A DNA stretch of 64,000 nt from positions 160,592 to 224,591 of the forward strand of contig NZ_JH650763.1 in assembly GCF_000259195.1 (NCBI RefSeq), written 5' to 3'. Below the pieces are notes generated by a model. The model was not told the DNA's origin, made no database searches, and saw nothing but the letters and a program-made list of their open reading frames with translations. The DNA comes from Pseudomonas donghuensis. Its GTDB lineage: Bacteria > Pseudomonadota > Gammaproteobacteria > Pseudomonadales > Pseudomonadaceae. Made by a program: the position numbers and the translations under genes. Below, piece after piece: positions 27,015 to 36,398 of this stretch; within the stretch, counting starts at the first letter, position 1; each line of letters starts with the position of its first letter.

Positions 27015-27542
27015 ATGAAGAGTCGTCTGCCAATGCTGGCACTGGTGCTGGGCCTGGCGAGCCCGTTGGTGCATGCGCAGATGTTGCAACCTGGCCTGTG
27101 GGAGCTGACCACCAGCAACATGCAGGTCGATGGCAAGCCACTGCCGGACATGGGCTTCATGCTCGGCCAGCTGAAGAATCTGCCGCCAGAGCAACGGGCG
27201 ATGATCGAGGGCGGCCTGGCCAAGCAAGGGATCAGTGTGGCGGGTCAGGGGGTGCGCTCCTGCCTGACCCCCGAGCAAGTGAAAAGCAACGACATCCCGC
27301 TGCAAGATCCCAAGTCTGGTTGCACTCAAAAAATCACCGAGCGCAACGGCAATGTCTGGAAATTCACCTTCAGTTGCCCGAAAGCTCAGGGCAATGGCGA
27401 AGCCACGTTTCTCAACAATCGCGAGTTCCTGACCAAGGTCAACGGTACCTTCAACGCTTCCGGTGTGCAGCAGCAAGGCAGCATGAATACCCGTGCGGTG
27501 TGGCTGGGCAATGATTGCGGTACGGTCAAGCCGCGAACCTGA
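27015..27542 (+). CDS. DUF3617 family exported protein
   Basis: 175 residues. An N-terminal signal (MKSRLPMLALVLGLASPLVHA) is followed by QPGLWELTTSNMQVDGK, the opening of DUF3617 proteins. Two cysteine pairs are spread through it (SCLTPEQVK, SGCTQKI, FSCPK, NDCG). Periplasmic, function unknown. The ATG at 27015 has a GAGGAG site. It converges on folE2 with a 6-bp gap. No partner gene is suggested by the context. Confidence 0.75.
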   Translation: MKSRLPMLALVLGLASPLVHAQMLQPGLWELTTSNMQVDGKPLPDMGFMLGQLKNLPPEQRAMIEGGLAKQGISVAGQGVRSCLTPEQVKSNDIPLQDPKSGCTQKITERNGNVWKFTFSCPKAQGNGEATFLNNREFLTKVNGTFNASGVQQQGSMNTRAVWLGNDCGTVKPRT

Positions 27543-27548
27543 AGCGCC

Positions 27549-28436
27549 TCACCAGTGCCATTGGCTGTGGGCGACTGCGTCGTGGGCATGCAGGCTTTCG
27601 GCATGTTCCACGCGCAGGTTGAAGCCTCCGAGCCAGGGTAGCGTTTTCAACGCCACATGAAGCCGTCGGGCGGCATCTTCGCAGAACATCAGATTCTGAC
27701 CGTTGGCCAACGCAAAAGCCTGTTCATCAGCACGCTTTACCGCAGTTTGTACCGCGGTACCCAAGGCTTTTTCAGCGTGGTCGATCAGCGCTTCTATCGG
27801 CAGCTCATTAATGCCTTGGCGCAATCGAGCCTGCAGCTTCGCTACGCTGCGTTGGCTGTGAGGTGTGGCGACGATGCCCTGGGCACTTCCGAGCCAACTC
27901 AAGACAGCCTCATGGCTCAAGGTGCGATTGCCAAAGTCGGTGAGAAATTGCTGCTGAATCAACTGCCGGGCCAAGGCAGCGGAACAGGGGCAGGTGGAGG
28001 AATACTCCACATCGACAAATAGTTCCACGTGGAACACTCCGTCTTTTAGCTGCGCATTCAGGGTAACCGGATAGGCTTTCCAGCCCGCCAACGGGCTGAT
28101 CAAGGCAGGGCGTTTGAGCATCAGTTCGAAACGAAGGGTCAAGAAGGCGCTGGCGGAAAGGCCGATGTGGCTGTCGAGAAAGCACTCCAGCACCGCGTTC
28201 AGCAACACAGGACTCAAGGCCTGGTGTTCCAGTGCCTCCAGCGCCAGGTACAAGCGCGACATGTGAATGCCCCGGGACGCGCCATCATCAAGGCTGACAC
28301 CTGCGTCGGCACTTGCTCGCAGAATCTGCCCGTTGATCTGCAGCGGCAGGGCAATGCCACACATGCCTACCCAATCCAAGGGCAACTGGCTGTTGGTGGC
28401 TTGGGCAGCGATGTCAGGAAGGGTGAAAGCGCTCAT
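27549..28436 (-). CDS. folE2: GTP cyclohydrolase FolE2 (zinc-independent type IB)
   Basis: 295 residues from the ATG at 28436; an in-frame TTG at 28454 is a less likely start because the family begins near LTLPDIA. It has GIHMSRLYLAL, SACAFLTLRFELML-like core strands, VEYSSTCPCSAAL with the metal-binding Cys, SHEAVLSWLGSAQGIVATPHSQRSVA and the C-terminal NLRVEHAESLHAHDAVA. It makes dihydroneopterin triphosphate from GTP, replacing zinc-dependent FolE when zinc is scarce. It lies behind a small secreted protein gene (24-bp gap), under the Zur-like palindrome at 28903, which fits zinc control. Confidence 0.9.
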   Translation of the reverse strand: MSAFTLPDIAAQATNSQLPLDWVGMCGIALPLQINGQILRASADAGVSLDDGASRGIHMSRLYLALEALEHQALSPVLLNAVLECFLDSHIGLSASAFLTLRFELMLKRPALISPLAGWKAYPVTLNAQLKDGVFHVELFVDVEYSSTCPCSAALARQLIQQQFLTDFGNRTLSHEAVLSWLGSAQGIVATPHSQRSVAKLQARLRQGINELPIEALIDHAEKALGTAVQTAVKRADEQAFALANGQNLMFCEDAARRLHVALKTLPWLGGFNLRVEHAESLHAHDAVAHSQWHW

Positions 28437-28460
28437 CAGTGGTTCACTTTTCAAGGAAGA

Positions 28461-28847
28461 CTATTGGCAGCCGCTCAGGCGATTGCAGCGCAGATTGAAA
28501 CGCTGCCCGGTGGAACTCGACACGCTGTTCAAGGTGGTCCAGCCCACACGCCGGCTGTAACCGACCCAGGTTTCACCGTTGCTCGCCACGCCTGTGTAAA
28601 AGGTCAATTGGCCATAGCGGCTGTTGGTTTGCGCCCATAGCCTGCGACCTTGCATTTCAAAGCCCCGCAGGTAGGTCGTGTTGCCTTGGGTTTGCACGCT
28701 GTAGTAATTGCCTTGGGCATCGCTGCAGGCAAGCAGGGTTGCGCTGCGGGTACAGAGCGCCAGGCCGTTGCTCAAGGGCGTGGTGTTGGCGCTGGCGAAC
28801 TCGCACTGCAGCAACACGGCGAAGGCAAACAAGCAACGCGATTTCAT
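28461..28847 (-). CDS. Small secreted hypothetical protein of the Zur locus
   Basis: 128 residues with a signal peptide ending near FASA/NTTPL. The mature part is rich in aromatic and polar residues with four Cys (LCTRS, ACSDA, LRCNR, GCQ) that could form two disulfides in the periplasm. Not a family I can name. It is the first gene after the Zur-like palindrome and is followed by folE2 in the same direction, so it is likely made under zinc shortage. Function unknown. Confidence 0.65.
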   Translation of the reverse strand: MKSRCLFAFAVLLQCEFASANTTPLSNGLALCTRSATLLACSDAQGNYYSVQTQGNTTYLRGFEMQGRRLWAQTNSRYGQLTFYTGVASNGETWVGYSRRVGWTTLNSVSSSTGQRFNLRCNRLSGCQ

Positions 28848-28902
28848 CTTTCAGGTCGGCCTTTGGTCATGTTCTGGGCGAAGTAGGTTGGCGAGATTGT
28901 AT

Positions 28903-28917
28903 TGTTATAATATAACA
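28903..28917. promoter_or_regulatory. Zur box between divergent zinc-response units
   Basis: TGTTATAATATAACA is a perfect 15-bp palindrome matching the core of the gamma-proteobacterial Zur site (GTTATA-N-TATAAC). It lies 56 bp upstream of the secreted protein/folE2 unit and 49 bp upstream of cobW, so one site could control both. Confidence 0.8.
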
Positions 28918-28965
28918 TTGCGCAATGCATCGTTCGAATGCTCTCTCCTGATGAGGATCGCCCCC

Positions 28966-30174
28966 ATGCCCGACCGTCTTCCCGTAACCGTGCTCTCCGG
29001 CTTTTTGGGTGCCGGCAAAAGCACGCTGCTCAATCACGTGTTGAAAAACCGCGACAACCTACGGGTCGCGGTGATCGTCAACGACATGAGTGAAATCAAC
29101 ATCGATGCCAGTGAGGTCCAGCGCAACGTCAGCCTTAACCGTGCCGAAGAGAAGCTGGTGGAGATGAGCAACGGTTGCATCTGCTGCACCCTGCGTGAAG
29201 ACCTGCTCGAAGAGGTCGCCCGCCTGGCCCGGGAGGGGCGTTTCGATTACCTGTTGATCGAGTCCACCGGCATCTCCGAGCCGCTGCCAGTCGCCGAGAC
29301 CTTTACCTTTCGCGACGAGCAAGGCCGCAGCCTGGCCGACCAGGCGCGCCTTGATACCATGGTCACCGTGGTCGATGGCTTGAACTTCCTGCGTGACTAT
29401 CAGGCCGCCGAAAGCCTGGCCAGCCGCGGCGAAACCCTCGGTGATGAAGACGAGCGTTCGATCAGTGACCTGCTGATCGAGCAGGTGGAGTTCGCCGATG
29501 TAATCCTGCTGAGCAAGATCGACCTGATCAGCAGTGCCGAGCGCGAAGAGCTCAGCGCCATCCTGCGCAGCCTCAACGCCCAGGCGCAGATTGTGCCGAT
29601 GGTCATGGGCCAGGTGGCGTTGCCACAGATCCTCAATACTGGCCTGTTCGACTTCGAGCGCGCAGCCCAGGCGCCCGGCTGGCTGCAGGAACTGCGCGGG
29701 GAGCATGTGCCGGAAACCGAGGAATACGGAATTGCCGCCACCACCTGGCAAGCCCGCCGGCCGCTGCATCCGCAGCGCTTTTTCGACTTTATCCACACGC
29801 CGTGGAACAACGGTCGGCTGCTGCGCTCCAAAGGCTTTTTTTGGCTGGCCAGCAAGCACCAGGACGCCGGTAGCTGGTCGCAGGCCGGCGGCATGATGCG
29901 CCATGGCTTTGCCGGACGCTGGTGGCGCTTCGTTCCACGCGAGCACTGGCCGCAAGATGAGCAGAGCACTGCGGCGATCCTCAAGAACTGGAGCGCCGAA
30001 TGCGGTGATTGCCGTCAGGAGCTGGTGTTTATTGGCCAGAACATCGACTTCGCGCGGCTGGATGCCGAGCTCTCGGCCTGCCTGCTCGACGATGCAGAAA
30101 TGGCGGCGGGTGTGCACAGCTGGCAGCAATTGCCCGACCCGTTTGGCCCCTGGTTCGACGAGGAAGCGGCGTAA
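28966..30174 (+). CDS. COG0523 (CobW-like) GTPase, zinc metallochaperone type
   Basis: 402 residues from the ATG at 28966, with GAGGA before it. [10 protein letters not shown] is the Walker A loop, NDMSEINID the switch region, and CICC in [11 protein letters not shown] the CxCC zinc site that marks COG0523. ESTGISEP is the Walker B stretch. The C-terminal CobW domain is [12 protein letters not shown]...[10 protein letters not shown]. Zur-controlled members (ZigA/ZagA) hand zinc to enzymes such as FolE under starvation. It overlaps the next gene by TAATG, and its promoter carries the Zur box. Confidence 0.85.
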   Translation: MPDRLPVTVLSGFLGAGKSTLLNHVLKNRDNLRVAVIVNDMSEINIDASEVQRNVSLNRAEEKLVEMSNGCICCTLREDLLEEVARLAREGRFDYLLIESTGISEPLPVAETFTFRDEQGRSLADQARLDTMVTVVDGLNFLRDYQAAESLASRGETLGDEDERSISDLLIEQVEFADVILLSKIDLISSAEREELSAILRSLNAQAQIVPMVMGQVALPQILNTGLFDFERAAQAPGWLQELRGEHVPETEEYGIAATTWQARRPLHPQRFFDFIHTPWNNGRLLRSKGFFWLASKHQDAGSWSQAGGMMRHGFAGRWWRFVPREHWPQDEQSTAAILKNWSAECGDCRQELVFIGQNIDFARLDAELSACLLDDAEMAAGVHSWQQLPDPFGPWFDEEAA

Positions 30175-30782
30175 TGCGCCAGGCGTTCGGCGAAACGCCC
30201 CAGGTGCTCACCGAGGCGTTGCAGGACGGGGTAAACCTTGCGGTTTGGCAGCGGCGCCTGCCGGTGCAGATCGAGGACTTTGCCCGGTTGCTGTTGTCGT
30301 TGAACCAGCCACTGGGTGAAAGCCGGGTAATCGAACTGGATGACCAGCATCAGTTGCCGGACCTCAACGGCTTGCTGGGTGGCTATGCCGACCTCGAGGG
30401 CCAGAGGGCGTTTCTCATTGACGTTGCCTGGCTGGTGAGTGCCTACGCTTGCCTGCTCGACGCCCGGCGTGTCGGTCTGCGGTTACAGGTGCTGAGCAGC
30501 GCCATGTGCCCGCGGTTTCATGTCGACCATGTACCCCTGCGTTTGCTGAGCACCTATGCCGGCCCAGGCAGTGAATGGCTGGAAGAAGGTGCAATCGACC
30601 GATCGCAGCTTGCCCGGGAGCAGCCCGATGCCAGTGCGGTCCGCCAGTTGGGCAGCGGTGAGGTGGCCTTGCTCAAGGGCGAGAAGTGGCTCGGCAACCA
30701 GGGTGGCGGGCTGGTCCATCGCTCGCCGGCGCTGTTGAATGGCGAACGTCGCCTGATTCTCAGCCTTGACTGGATGGCCTGA
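30174..30782 (+). CDS. DUF1826 domain protein
   Basis: 202 residues. The ATG shares bases with the stop of the CobW gene (TAATG), so translation is coupled. Visible landmarks: NLAVWQRRLP, LLLSLNQPLGESR, RLQVLSSAMCPRFHVDHVPLRLLSTYAGPGSEWL and GEVALLKGEKW. The H-x-D (RFHVDHV) pattern followed later by HRSP recalls a cupin/2-oxoglutarate oxygenase-like fold, but this is speculation. DUF1826 genes are often found with Zur-regulated CobW genes. Function unknown; zinc-linked by context. Confidence 0.7.
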   Translation: MRQAFGETPQVLTEALQDGVNLAVWQRRLPVQIEDFARLLLSLNQPLGESRVIELDDQHQLPDLNGLLGGYADLEGQRAFLIDVAWLVSAYACLLDARRVGLRLQVLSSAMCPRFHVDHVPLRLLSTYAGPGSEWLEEGAIDRSQLAREQPDASAVRQLGSGEVALLKGEKWLGNQGGGLVHRSPALLNGERRLILSLDWMA

Positions 30783-30824
30783 AATAGCGGCATAGTGGCG
30801 AAAATTTCAGGCACTCTCCGTCCC

Positions 30825-31796
30825 ATGTTGCAGAACATTCCTACCCACGTGATTGCCGGCCCGCTCGGTGCCGGCAAGACCAGCCTGATTCGTCAACTGC
30901 TGGCGCAGCGGCCCGCCGATGAGCGCTGGGCGGTACTGATCAACGAGTTTGGCCAGATCGGCCTGGATATGGCGCTGCTGGCCAGCGACGATGACGGTAT
31001 TGCCTTGGGTGAAGTGGCCGGTGGTTGCCTGTGCTGCGTCAACGGCATGCCGTTTCAGGTTGGCCTGGGTCGCTTGCTGCGCAAGGCCAGGCCACAGCGG
31101 GTATTCATCGAACCGTCCGGGTTGGGTCATCCGCTGCAGTTGCTTGAGCAACTGCGTTTGCCGCCTTGGCAAGGCGTGTTGGCGGTACAACCGGCGGTGC
31201 TGGTGCTGGATGCCGAGCAATTGGCTGCAGGTATTGCTCTGCCTGAAGCCCAGCAATCGACCCTGGCCAGCGCTGGATTGCTGGTGCTGAACAAGTCCGC
31301 CGGGTTGGATGCACAACAGCGCTTGTGGATAACTTCTCAGCTACCTGCTGCTCGCCTGTACTGGACCGATCATGGGCAATTGCCCTGGTCCGAAGTGCCT
31401 GTGGAAAGCTCTGCAGCGCCACTTCCCGCCGCTGTGGATAAGCTCGCGGCAGTCAATATTCCCGGGGTCGTCAGCAGCCTGTGGACAAATCCACAGGAGC
31501 CTATTTGCAGTATTCGGCAGGCCGCAGAAGGTTGGAGCATAGGTTGGCGCTGGCACCCGGGTCAGGTGTTCGATCGCCCCCGTCTGGAGCGCTTTCTGCA
31601 GGGGCTGGACTGGCGTCGGGCCAAGGCAGTTATCCACAGTCTGGATGGCTGGCAGTCGATCAACGCTTTGGCAGGGCAGCCTACATTGCAGTGGAGCAAC
31701 AGTGAATGGCGCCGCGACTCGCGGCTGGAGCTGATCTTCGCCGAGCCGCAGGCCCCTGAACCATTGCAGCAAGCCATGCTGGCCTGCCGCGTCTAG
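30825..31796 (+). CDS. Second COG0523 (CobW-like) GTPase
   Basis: 323 residues from the ATG at 30825; a GTG at 30795 is an alternative start. Walker A GPLGAGKTS, switch INEFGQIGLD, CxCC in GGCLCC, and EPSGLGHP mark a COG0523 GTPase. The middle and C-terminal parts differ from the first copy. It is third in the zinc unit after cobW and the DUF1826 gene (42-bp gap). The gene holds three exact DnaA-box sequences (31324, 31433, 31630). Its stop overlaps the end of the convergent DUF3301 gene by 4 bp. Confidence 0.8.
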   Translation: MLQNIPTHVIAGPLGAGKTSLIRQLLAQRPADERWAVLINEFGQIGLDMALLASDDDGIALGEVAGGCLCCVNGMPFQVGLGRLLRKARPQRVFIEPSGLGHPLQLLEQLRLPPWQGVLAVQPAVLVLDAEQLAAGIALPEAQQSTLASAGLLVLNKSAGLDAQQRLWITSQLPAARLYWTDHGQLPWSEVPVESSAAPLPAAVDKLAAVNIPGVVSSLWTNPQEPICSIRQAAEGWSIGWRWHPGQVFDRPRLERFLQGLDWRRAKAVIHSLDGWQSINALAGQPTLQWSNSEWRRDSRLELIFAEPQAPEPLQQAMLACRV

Positions 31797-32185
31797 TTGC
31801 GCCAGCGGTTGTGGTCCTGGCGCCACTGGTTCATCTCGACGACGTTGTCGTGATGTTGTGGTGTCTTGATCTCGAACGGGTAGGGGGCCAGTTCGATTTG
31901 CATGGTGTGCGCGCCAAACTGGGTGACGGTACCGGGGTGGCGCTGTTCGCCGGTCACGGTGAATTCGAAGTTGTACACCCGGGCCAGGCGCTTGCGGCCG
32001 TTGGCGTCGCGCACAAAACCGATGCGCTTGAGCGCGACATTGCCATCAAGCAGCTCCAGATCGAGTTTGGCGCAGTGCTGCTTGACCCGCTCCAGAGCCT
32101 TTTCACGCAAGCCGTGGTTATGCCACAACCAGGCGCCCGCCGTGGCCAGCAGCATCAGCACGAAGAGATTTCCCAGGGTCAACAT
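31793..32185 (-). CDS. DUF3301 domain protein
   Basis: 130 residues. One N-terminal membrane segment ([16 protein letters not shown]) is followed by a basic, soluble part with [21 protein letters not shown] and [11 protein letters not shown], the DUF3301 pattern. Inner-membrane anchored with the bulk probably in the cytoplasm. Function unknown; it stands alone between the zinc locus and pdxY, which is divergent. Confidence 0.75.
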   Translation of the reverse strand: MLTLGNLFVLMLLATAGAWLWHNHGLREKALERVKQHCAKLDLELLDGNVALKRIGFVRDANGRKRLARVYNFEFTVTGEQRHPGTVTQFGAHTMQIELAPYPFEIKTPQHHDNVVEMNQWRQDHNRWRN

Positions 32186-32304
32186 TTACATATGCTCCAA
32201 CGAGGTATGCCCAGCTTAACTGCCTCCCCGGTCTGTCGTACAGGTGGCATTTAGCGCCATACTGCGTGCCTTGTTTTTCATTCCTACGCTTTCGGAAGAC
32301 CTGC

Positions 32305-33177
32305 ATGAAACGTACACCGCATCTGCTCGCCATCCAGTCCCACGTGGTTTTCGGCCATGCCGGCAACAGCGCTGCGGTGTTTCCCATGCAGCGGGTCGGG
32401 GTGAAGGTCTGGCCGCTCAATACCGTGCAGTTCTCCAACCATACTCAGTATGGTCAGTGGACCGGAGAAGTGCTTGCTCCAGCGCAAATTCCTGCGCTGG
32501 TTGAGGGGATTGCGACGATCGGTGAGTTGGGCAACTGCGACGCGGTGCTGTCCGGCTACCTGGGCAGTGCCGAGCAGGGGCGGGCGATCCTCAGCGGTGT
32601 GGCCCGGATCAAGGCCGCCAACCCGCGCGCCTTGTACCTGTGCGACCCGGTGATGGGCCATCCGGAGAAGGGCTGTATCGTCCCGGCCGAGGTCAGCGAG
32701 TTCCTGGTGGAAGAAGCACTGACCACCGCCGACGTGCTGTGCCCGAATCAGCTGGAGCTGGATAGCTTCTGCGGGCGCCGGGCCGAGTCGCTGCAAGACT
32801 GTGTCAGCATGGCCCGCAGCCTGTTGGTGCGAGGCCCGAAAGCTATCCTGGTAAAGCACCTGGCCTATCCCGGGCGCAGTGTCGAAGACTTTGAAATGCT
32901 GCTGGTTACCGCCGACGGTAGCTGGCTTATCCGCCGCCCGTTGCTGGCATTTGCGCGCCAGCCAGTGGGCGTGGGTGACCTGACGTCGGGCTTGTTCCTG
33001 GCGCGTTTGCTGCTGGGCGATGACTGGGTCACGGCGTTTGAATTCACCGCCGCCGCAGTGCACGAAGTGCTGCTGGAAACCCAGGCCTGCGCCAGCTACG
33101 AGCTGGAACTGGTGCGTGCCCAGGACCGCATCGTGCACCCACGGCTGCGCTTTGCAGCGCAGCCCCTGGCCATTTAA
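32305..33177 (+). CDS. pdxY: Pyridoxal kinase
   Basis: 290 residues from the ATG at 32305. It opens [27 protein letters not shown], the pyridoxal kinase substrate loop, and has [40 protein letters not shown] and the [12 protein letters not shown] anion-hole stretch with the catalytic Asp. It phosphorylates pyridoxal with ATP in B6 salvage. It overlaps the convergent thioesterase gene by 4 bp. Confidence 0.9.
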   Translation: MKRTPHLLAIQSHVVFGHAGNSAAVFPMQRVGVKVWPLNTVQFSNHTQYGQWTGEVLAPAQIPALVEGIATIGELGNCDAVLSGYLGSAEQGRAILSGVARIKAANPRALYLCDPVMGHPEKGCIVPAEVSEFLVEEALTTADVLCPNQLELDSFCGRRAESLQDCVSMARSLLVRGPKAILVKHLAYPGRSVEDFEMLLVTADGSWLIRRPLLAFARQPVGVGDLTSGLFLARLLLGDDWVTAFEFTAAAVHEVLLETQACASYELELVRAQDRIVHPRLRFAAQPLAI

Positions 33178-33659
33178 AGGGCATCGCCCTTGAGTTCCTG
33201 GTAGCGCTTTTCCAGCTCCTGACGGATCAGCCGGCGCTGTTTGCCCTGCAGGAAACGGCGCTTTTCTTCGCTGGTTTCAGGCTGGCGGGGCGGCACCGCC
33301 ACCGGCTTGCGGTCATCGTCGACGGCGACCATGGTGAAGAAACAGCTGTTGCTGTGGCGCACCGAGCGTTCGCGAATGTTTTCGGTGACGACTTTGATGC
33401 CGACTTCCATCGAGGTGTTGCCGGTGTAGTTGACCGAGGCGAGGAAAGTCACCAGCTCGCCGACATGCACCGGTTCGCGAAAGACCACCTGGTCGACCGA
33501 CAGGGTCACCACATAACGGCCGGCGTAACGGCTGGCGCAGGCATAGGCTACTTCATCGAGGTATTTGAGCAGGGTGCCGCCGTGGACGTTGCCAGAAAAG
33601 TTGGCCATGTCCGGGGTCATCAGGACGGTCATCGACAGCTGGGCGTTTCCAGGTTCCAT
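33174..33659 (-). CDS. Acyl-CoA thioesterase (YciA-like hot-dog fold)
   Basis: 161 residues from the ATG at 33659. The hot-dog core has [28 protein letters not shown], with the Asn/His and Asp/Glu region that forms the thioesterase site, then [20 protein letters not shown] charged C-terminal tail ([26 protein letters not shown]) is probably helical. It hydrolyses acyl-CoAs of unknown chain length in the cytoplasm. It is convergent with pdxY. Confidence 0.82.
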   Translation of the reverse strand: MEPGNAQLSMTVLMTPDMANFSGNVHGGTLLKYLDEVAYACASRYAGRYVVTLSVDQVVFREPVHVGELVTFLASVNYTGNTSMEVGIKVVTENIRERSVRHSNSCFFTMVAVDDDRKPVAVPPRQPETSEEKRRFLQGKQRRLIRQELEKRYQELKGDAL

Positions 33660-33983
33660 AGTGTGCTCACGGTAAGGTTGCGCTGAGGCGGGGTGGCGAT
33701 TGCTATTCACGCTTCTTTCCCCCAATACGATTCCCATCTAGTAAGACGGGACGCTGACAGCGGCCTTGCCGTCACGCTGTTTGTGCCATTTACGGCGATG
33801 CTTTGGTCGATCTGTTTCTTCATATTGCACCGGCTTCTAGCGACAAGCGGCGGTGTTAACCTGAGGAAGCCCATGCAAGGTGGGCTTCCTACATTTAAAA
33901 CGCTATGTATCCGTAACTCAATCAGACAATGCTTCGGGTGGGTTGCGGCTTGTCTCTGGATACCAGGTAAGGAGTCCCACGCC
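33660..33983 (+). promoter_or_regulatory. 324-bp intergenic leader of the kef-like gene with a hairpin
   Basis: No gene is seen. AGGAAGCCCA (33864-33873) pairs with TGGGCTTCCT (33881-33890) over a 7-nt loop. There is no T run, so this is a possible leader structure rather than a clear terminator. Confidence 0.35.
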
Positions 33984-35744
33984 GTGCATGCCATCAGCTT
34001 TATTCAGGATTTGGCAGTGATCATGCTGGTTGCCGGGGTGGTCACTATCCTGTTTCACCGTTTCAAGCAGCCCGTGGTGCTTGGCTACATCGTTGCCGGC
34101 TTTATCATCGGCCCGCACACCCCGCCGTTCGGCCTGATTCATGACGAAGACACGATCAAGACCCTGGCAGAGCTCGGGGTGATCTTCCTGATGTTTTGCC
34201 TGGGGCTGGAGTTCAGCCTGCGCAAACTGTTCAAGGTCGGGGCCACAGCGTTCATCGCAGCGTTCCTGGAAATCGTGCTGATGATCTGGATCGGCTTCGA
34301 GATCGGCCGCTGGTTCGGCTGGAGCACCATGGACTCCCTGTTCCTCGGTGCGATCCTGGCGATCTCCTCGACCACCATCATCGTCAAGGCGCTCAACGAC
34401 CTGAAGATGAAGAACGAGCGCTTTGCCCAGCTGATCTTCGGTGTGCTGATCGTCGAAGACATCCTTGGCATCGGCATCATCGCGTTGCTCTCGGGCATCG
34501 CCGTCAGTGGCACTGTGAGCTCCGGCGAGGTGTTTTCCACCGTTGGCAAGCTGTCGCTGTTCATGATCGTTGCGCTGGTCATCGGCATCCTCCTGGTGCC
34601 GCGCCTGTTGGCGTACGTGGCCCGTTTCGAAAGCAATGAGATGTTGCTGATCACCGTCCTGGGCCTGTGTTTCGGGTTCTGCCTGCTGGTGGTCAAGCTT
34701 GAGTACAGCATGGTCCTGGGTGCCTTCCTGATCGGTGCGATCATGGCGGAATCACGGCAATTGCTGAAGATCGAGCGCCTGATCGAGCCGGTTCGCGACC
34801 TGTTCAGTGCCATCTTCTTCGTTGCCATCGGCATGATGATCGACCCGTCGATCCTGCTCGAGTACGCCTGGCCGATCGTGGTCATCACCATTGCCGTGGT
34901 GCTGGGCAAGATGCTTTCCTGCGGCATGGGCGCCTTTATCGCCGGTAACGACGGACGCACCTCGCTGCGGGTAGGGATGGGGCTGTCACAGATTGGCGAG
35001 TTCTCTTTCATCATCGCCGCGCTGGGCATCACCCTGCAGGTCACCAGCGACTTCCTCTATCCGGTGGCGGTAGCGGTATCGGCCATCACCACGCTGCTCA
35101 CGCCCTACCTGATTCGCGCTGCCGACCCGTTGTCGCTGAAGCTGGCCAAGGTCGTGCCGGGGCGTCTGGCGCGGGTGTTGTCGCTGTATGGCGAGTGGCT
35201 GCGCAGCATTCAACCCCATGGCGAAGGGGCGATGCTGGCCTCGATGATCCGGCGGATTCTGCTGCAAGTGGGGGTGAACCTGGCGCTGGTGGTGGCGATC
35301 TTCTTCAGCGGTGGTTATTTCGCCGCCCGCATTGGTGACTACCTGAGCGAGTGGGTCAGCGATATTGGCCAGCAGAAGGCCTTGATCTGGGGCGCGGCGC
35401 TGATGCTGTCGCTGCCGTTCCTGATCGCGGCGTACCGCAAGCTCAAGGCACTGTCGATGTTGCTGGCGGAGATGGGGGTCAAGCCGGAGATGGCCGGGCG
35501 GCATACCCAGCGGGTGCGACGGGTGATCGCCGAGGTGATTCCGCTGCTGTCGCTGCTGGTGATTTTCCTGCTGCTAGCGGCGTTGTCGGCCAGTATCCTG
35601 CCGACCAGCGAGCTGCTGTTGCTGATCGTGGTGGTCGCGGCGGTGGTGGTGGCAGTGCTGTGGCGCTGGTTCATCCGTGTGCACACACGCATGCAGATCG
35701 CTTTGCTGGAAACCCTGGAAAACAACCAGGAGAACCACCACTAA
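33984..35744 (+). CDS. CPA2-family cation/proton antiporter (Kef-type)
   Basis: 586 residues from a GTG at 33984, which is in frame and has TAAGGAG 9 nt before it; the nearby ATG at 33988 is out of frame. About 13 membrane segments form a Na+/H+ exchanger fold: HRFKQPVVLGYIVAGFIIGP, ELGVIFLMFCLGLEFS, ISSTTIIVKALND, IVEDILGIG and RVGMGLSQIGEFSFII. Unlike KefB/KefC it has no TrkA-N nucleotide domain after the membrane part, only more hydrophobic segments and a short charged tail. It probably exchanges K+ or Na+ for H+ at the inner membrane. Confidence 0.82.
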   Translation: MHAISFIQDLAVIMLVAGVVTILFHRFKQPVVLGYIVAGFIIGPHTPPFGLIHDEDTIKTLAELGVIFLMFCLGLEFSLRKLFKVGATAFIAAFLEIVLMIWIGFEIGRWFGWSTMDSLFLGAILAISSTTIIVKALNDLKMKNERFAQLIFGVLIVEDILGIGIIALLSGIAVSGTVSSGEVFSTVGKLSLFMIVALVIGILLVPRLLAYVARFESNEMLLITVLGLCFGFCLLVVKLEYSMVLGAFLIGAIMAESRQLLKIERLIEPVRDLFSAIFFVAIGMMIDPSILLEYAWPIVVITIAVVLGKMLSCGMGAFIAGNDGRTSLRVGMGLSQIGEFSFIIAALGITLQVTSDFLYPVAVAVSAITTLLTPYLIRAADPLSLKLAKVVPGRLARVLSLYGEWLRSIQPHGEGAMLASMIRRILLQVGVNLALVVAIFFSGGYFAARIGDYLSEWVSDIGQQKALIWGAALMLSLPFLIAAYRKLKALSMLLAEMGVKPEMAGRHTQRVRRVIAEVIPLLSLLVIFLLLAALSASILPTSELLLLIVVVAAVVVAVLWRWFIRVHTRMQIALLETLENNQENHH

Positions 35745-35750
35745 GAGGCG

Positions 35751-35817
35751 CTTCCTGCGCGGGGCGGTTCGAATGTCCGAGGGGATGGAGCGGTAGCGAA
35801 GCGCCACGCGCAGGAAG
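35751..35817. repeat. Inverted repeat after the antiporter gene
   Basis: CTTCCTGCGCG (35751-35761) is the exact inverse of CGCGCAGGAAG (35807-35817). It lies between two convergent genes and has no T run. Confidence 0.5.
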
Positions 35818-35878
35818 GCGTGGCGATTCTACGAACATTAATAGCCAAGAGCCATTACTTTGTGTGGTTATTTCTCAT

Positions 35879-36286
35879 TCAGCTTTCCAGCCAGACGTCT
35901 CGGGCCCAGTGCCAGACCGACTCCCAGCTGTCTTCGGTAACGATCTCTTCTTCACCGGACCACAGCACCACGGTGCCATCTTCTTCGACGCAGTAGTAGT
36001 CGTCGCCGTCCTGGCAGATCGGGATCAGGTCGCGCGGCACGCCGGCATCCCAGGCATTGGCCGCCACGTCCGGCAAGTAGGTATGCGACTGCGGGTCGGT
36101 GACAGTGACCGGCTCGAGGCTACCGTAGACCACGTCGCTGACTGTCAGCAGGAACTCCTTGAACACGAACGGAATGTTGATAAACAACTCTTCTTCGATT
36201 TCGACCAGCTGGTCTTCGTCCGGCAACTCCAGCGGCACCGGTACCGGTTCATTGGCTTCTCGGAGCTGTTCGATGACTTCTTCCAC
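35879..36286 (-). CDS. SMI1/KNR4 (SUKH) family protein
   Basis: 135 residues, strongly acidic. LPDEDQLVEIEEELFINIPFVFKEFLLTVSDVVYG matches the SUKH-1 opening ('l.e.E..lg..lP..y.efl'), and DLIPICQDGDDYYCVEEDGTVVLW the later aromatic core. SUKH proteins are often immunity proteins for toxins, but housekeeping singletons exist in Pseudomonas. No toxin gene is nearby here, so an immunity role is not supported. The ribosome site lies just before the ATG at 36286. Confidence 0.75.
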   Translation of the reverse strand: MEEVIEQLREANEPVPVPLELPDEDQLVEIEEELFINIPFVFKEFLLTVSDVVYGSLEPVTVTDPQSHTYLPDVAANAWDAGVPRDLIPICQDGDDYYCVEEDGTVVLWSGEEEIVTEDSWESVWHWARDVWLES

Positions 36287-36352
36287 GGTTCTATCCTCTA
36301 ACCTTTACGACACGCTGCGCGTTATACCCTAGTAGCCCGCTGCGCTAAAAGC

Positions 36353-36382
36353 AAAACCCCGGGACAAGCCCGGGGTTTTTTT
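36353..36382. terminator. Rho-independent terminator
   Basis: AAAACCCCGGG pairs with CCCGGGGTTTT around ACAAG, with T's on one side and A's on the other. It ends the Tim44-like gene on the minus strand and could work both ways. Confidence 0.8.
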
Positions 36383-36398
36383 GTGCAATGCCTCAATA

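Noticed and set aside
28708..28965. Longer N-terminus for the cobW gene
   Set aside because: It would run through the Zur palindrome and the divergent gene; the family starts at [15 protein letters not shown] with its own ribosome site at 28966.
35879..36286. Toxin-immunity pair with the SMI1/KNR4 protein as immunity
   Set aside because: Neighbours are an antiporter and a Tim44-like protein; no toxin, secretion or polymorphic-toxin gene lies near.
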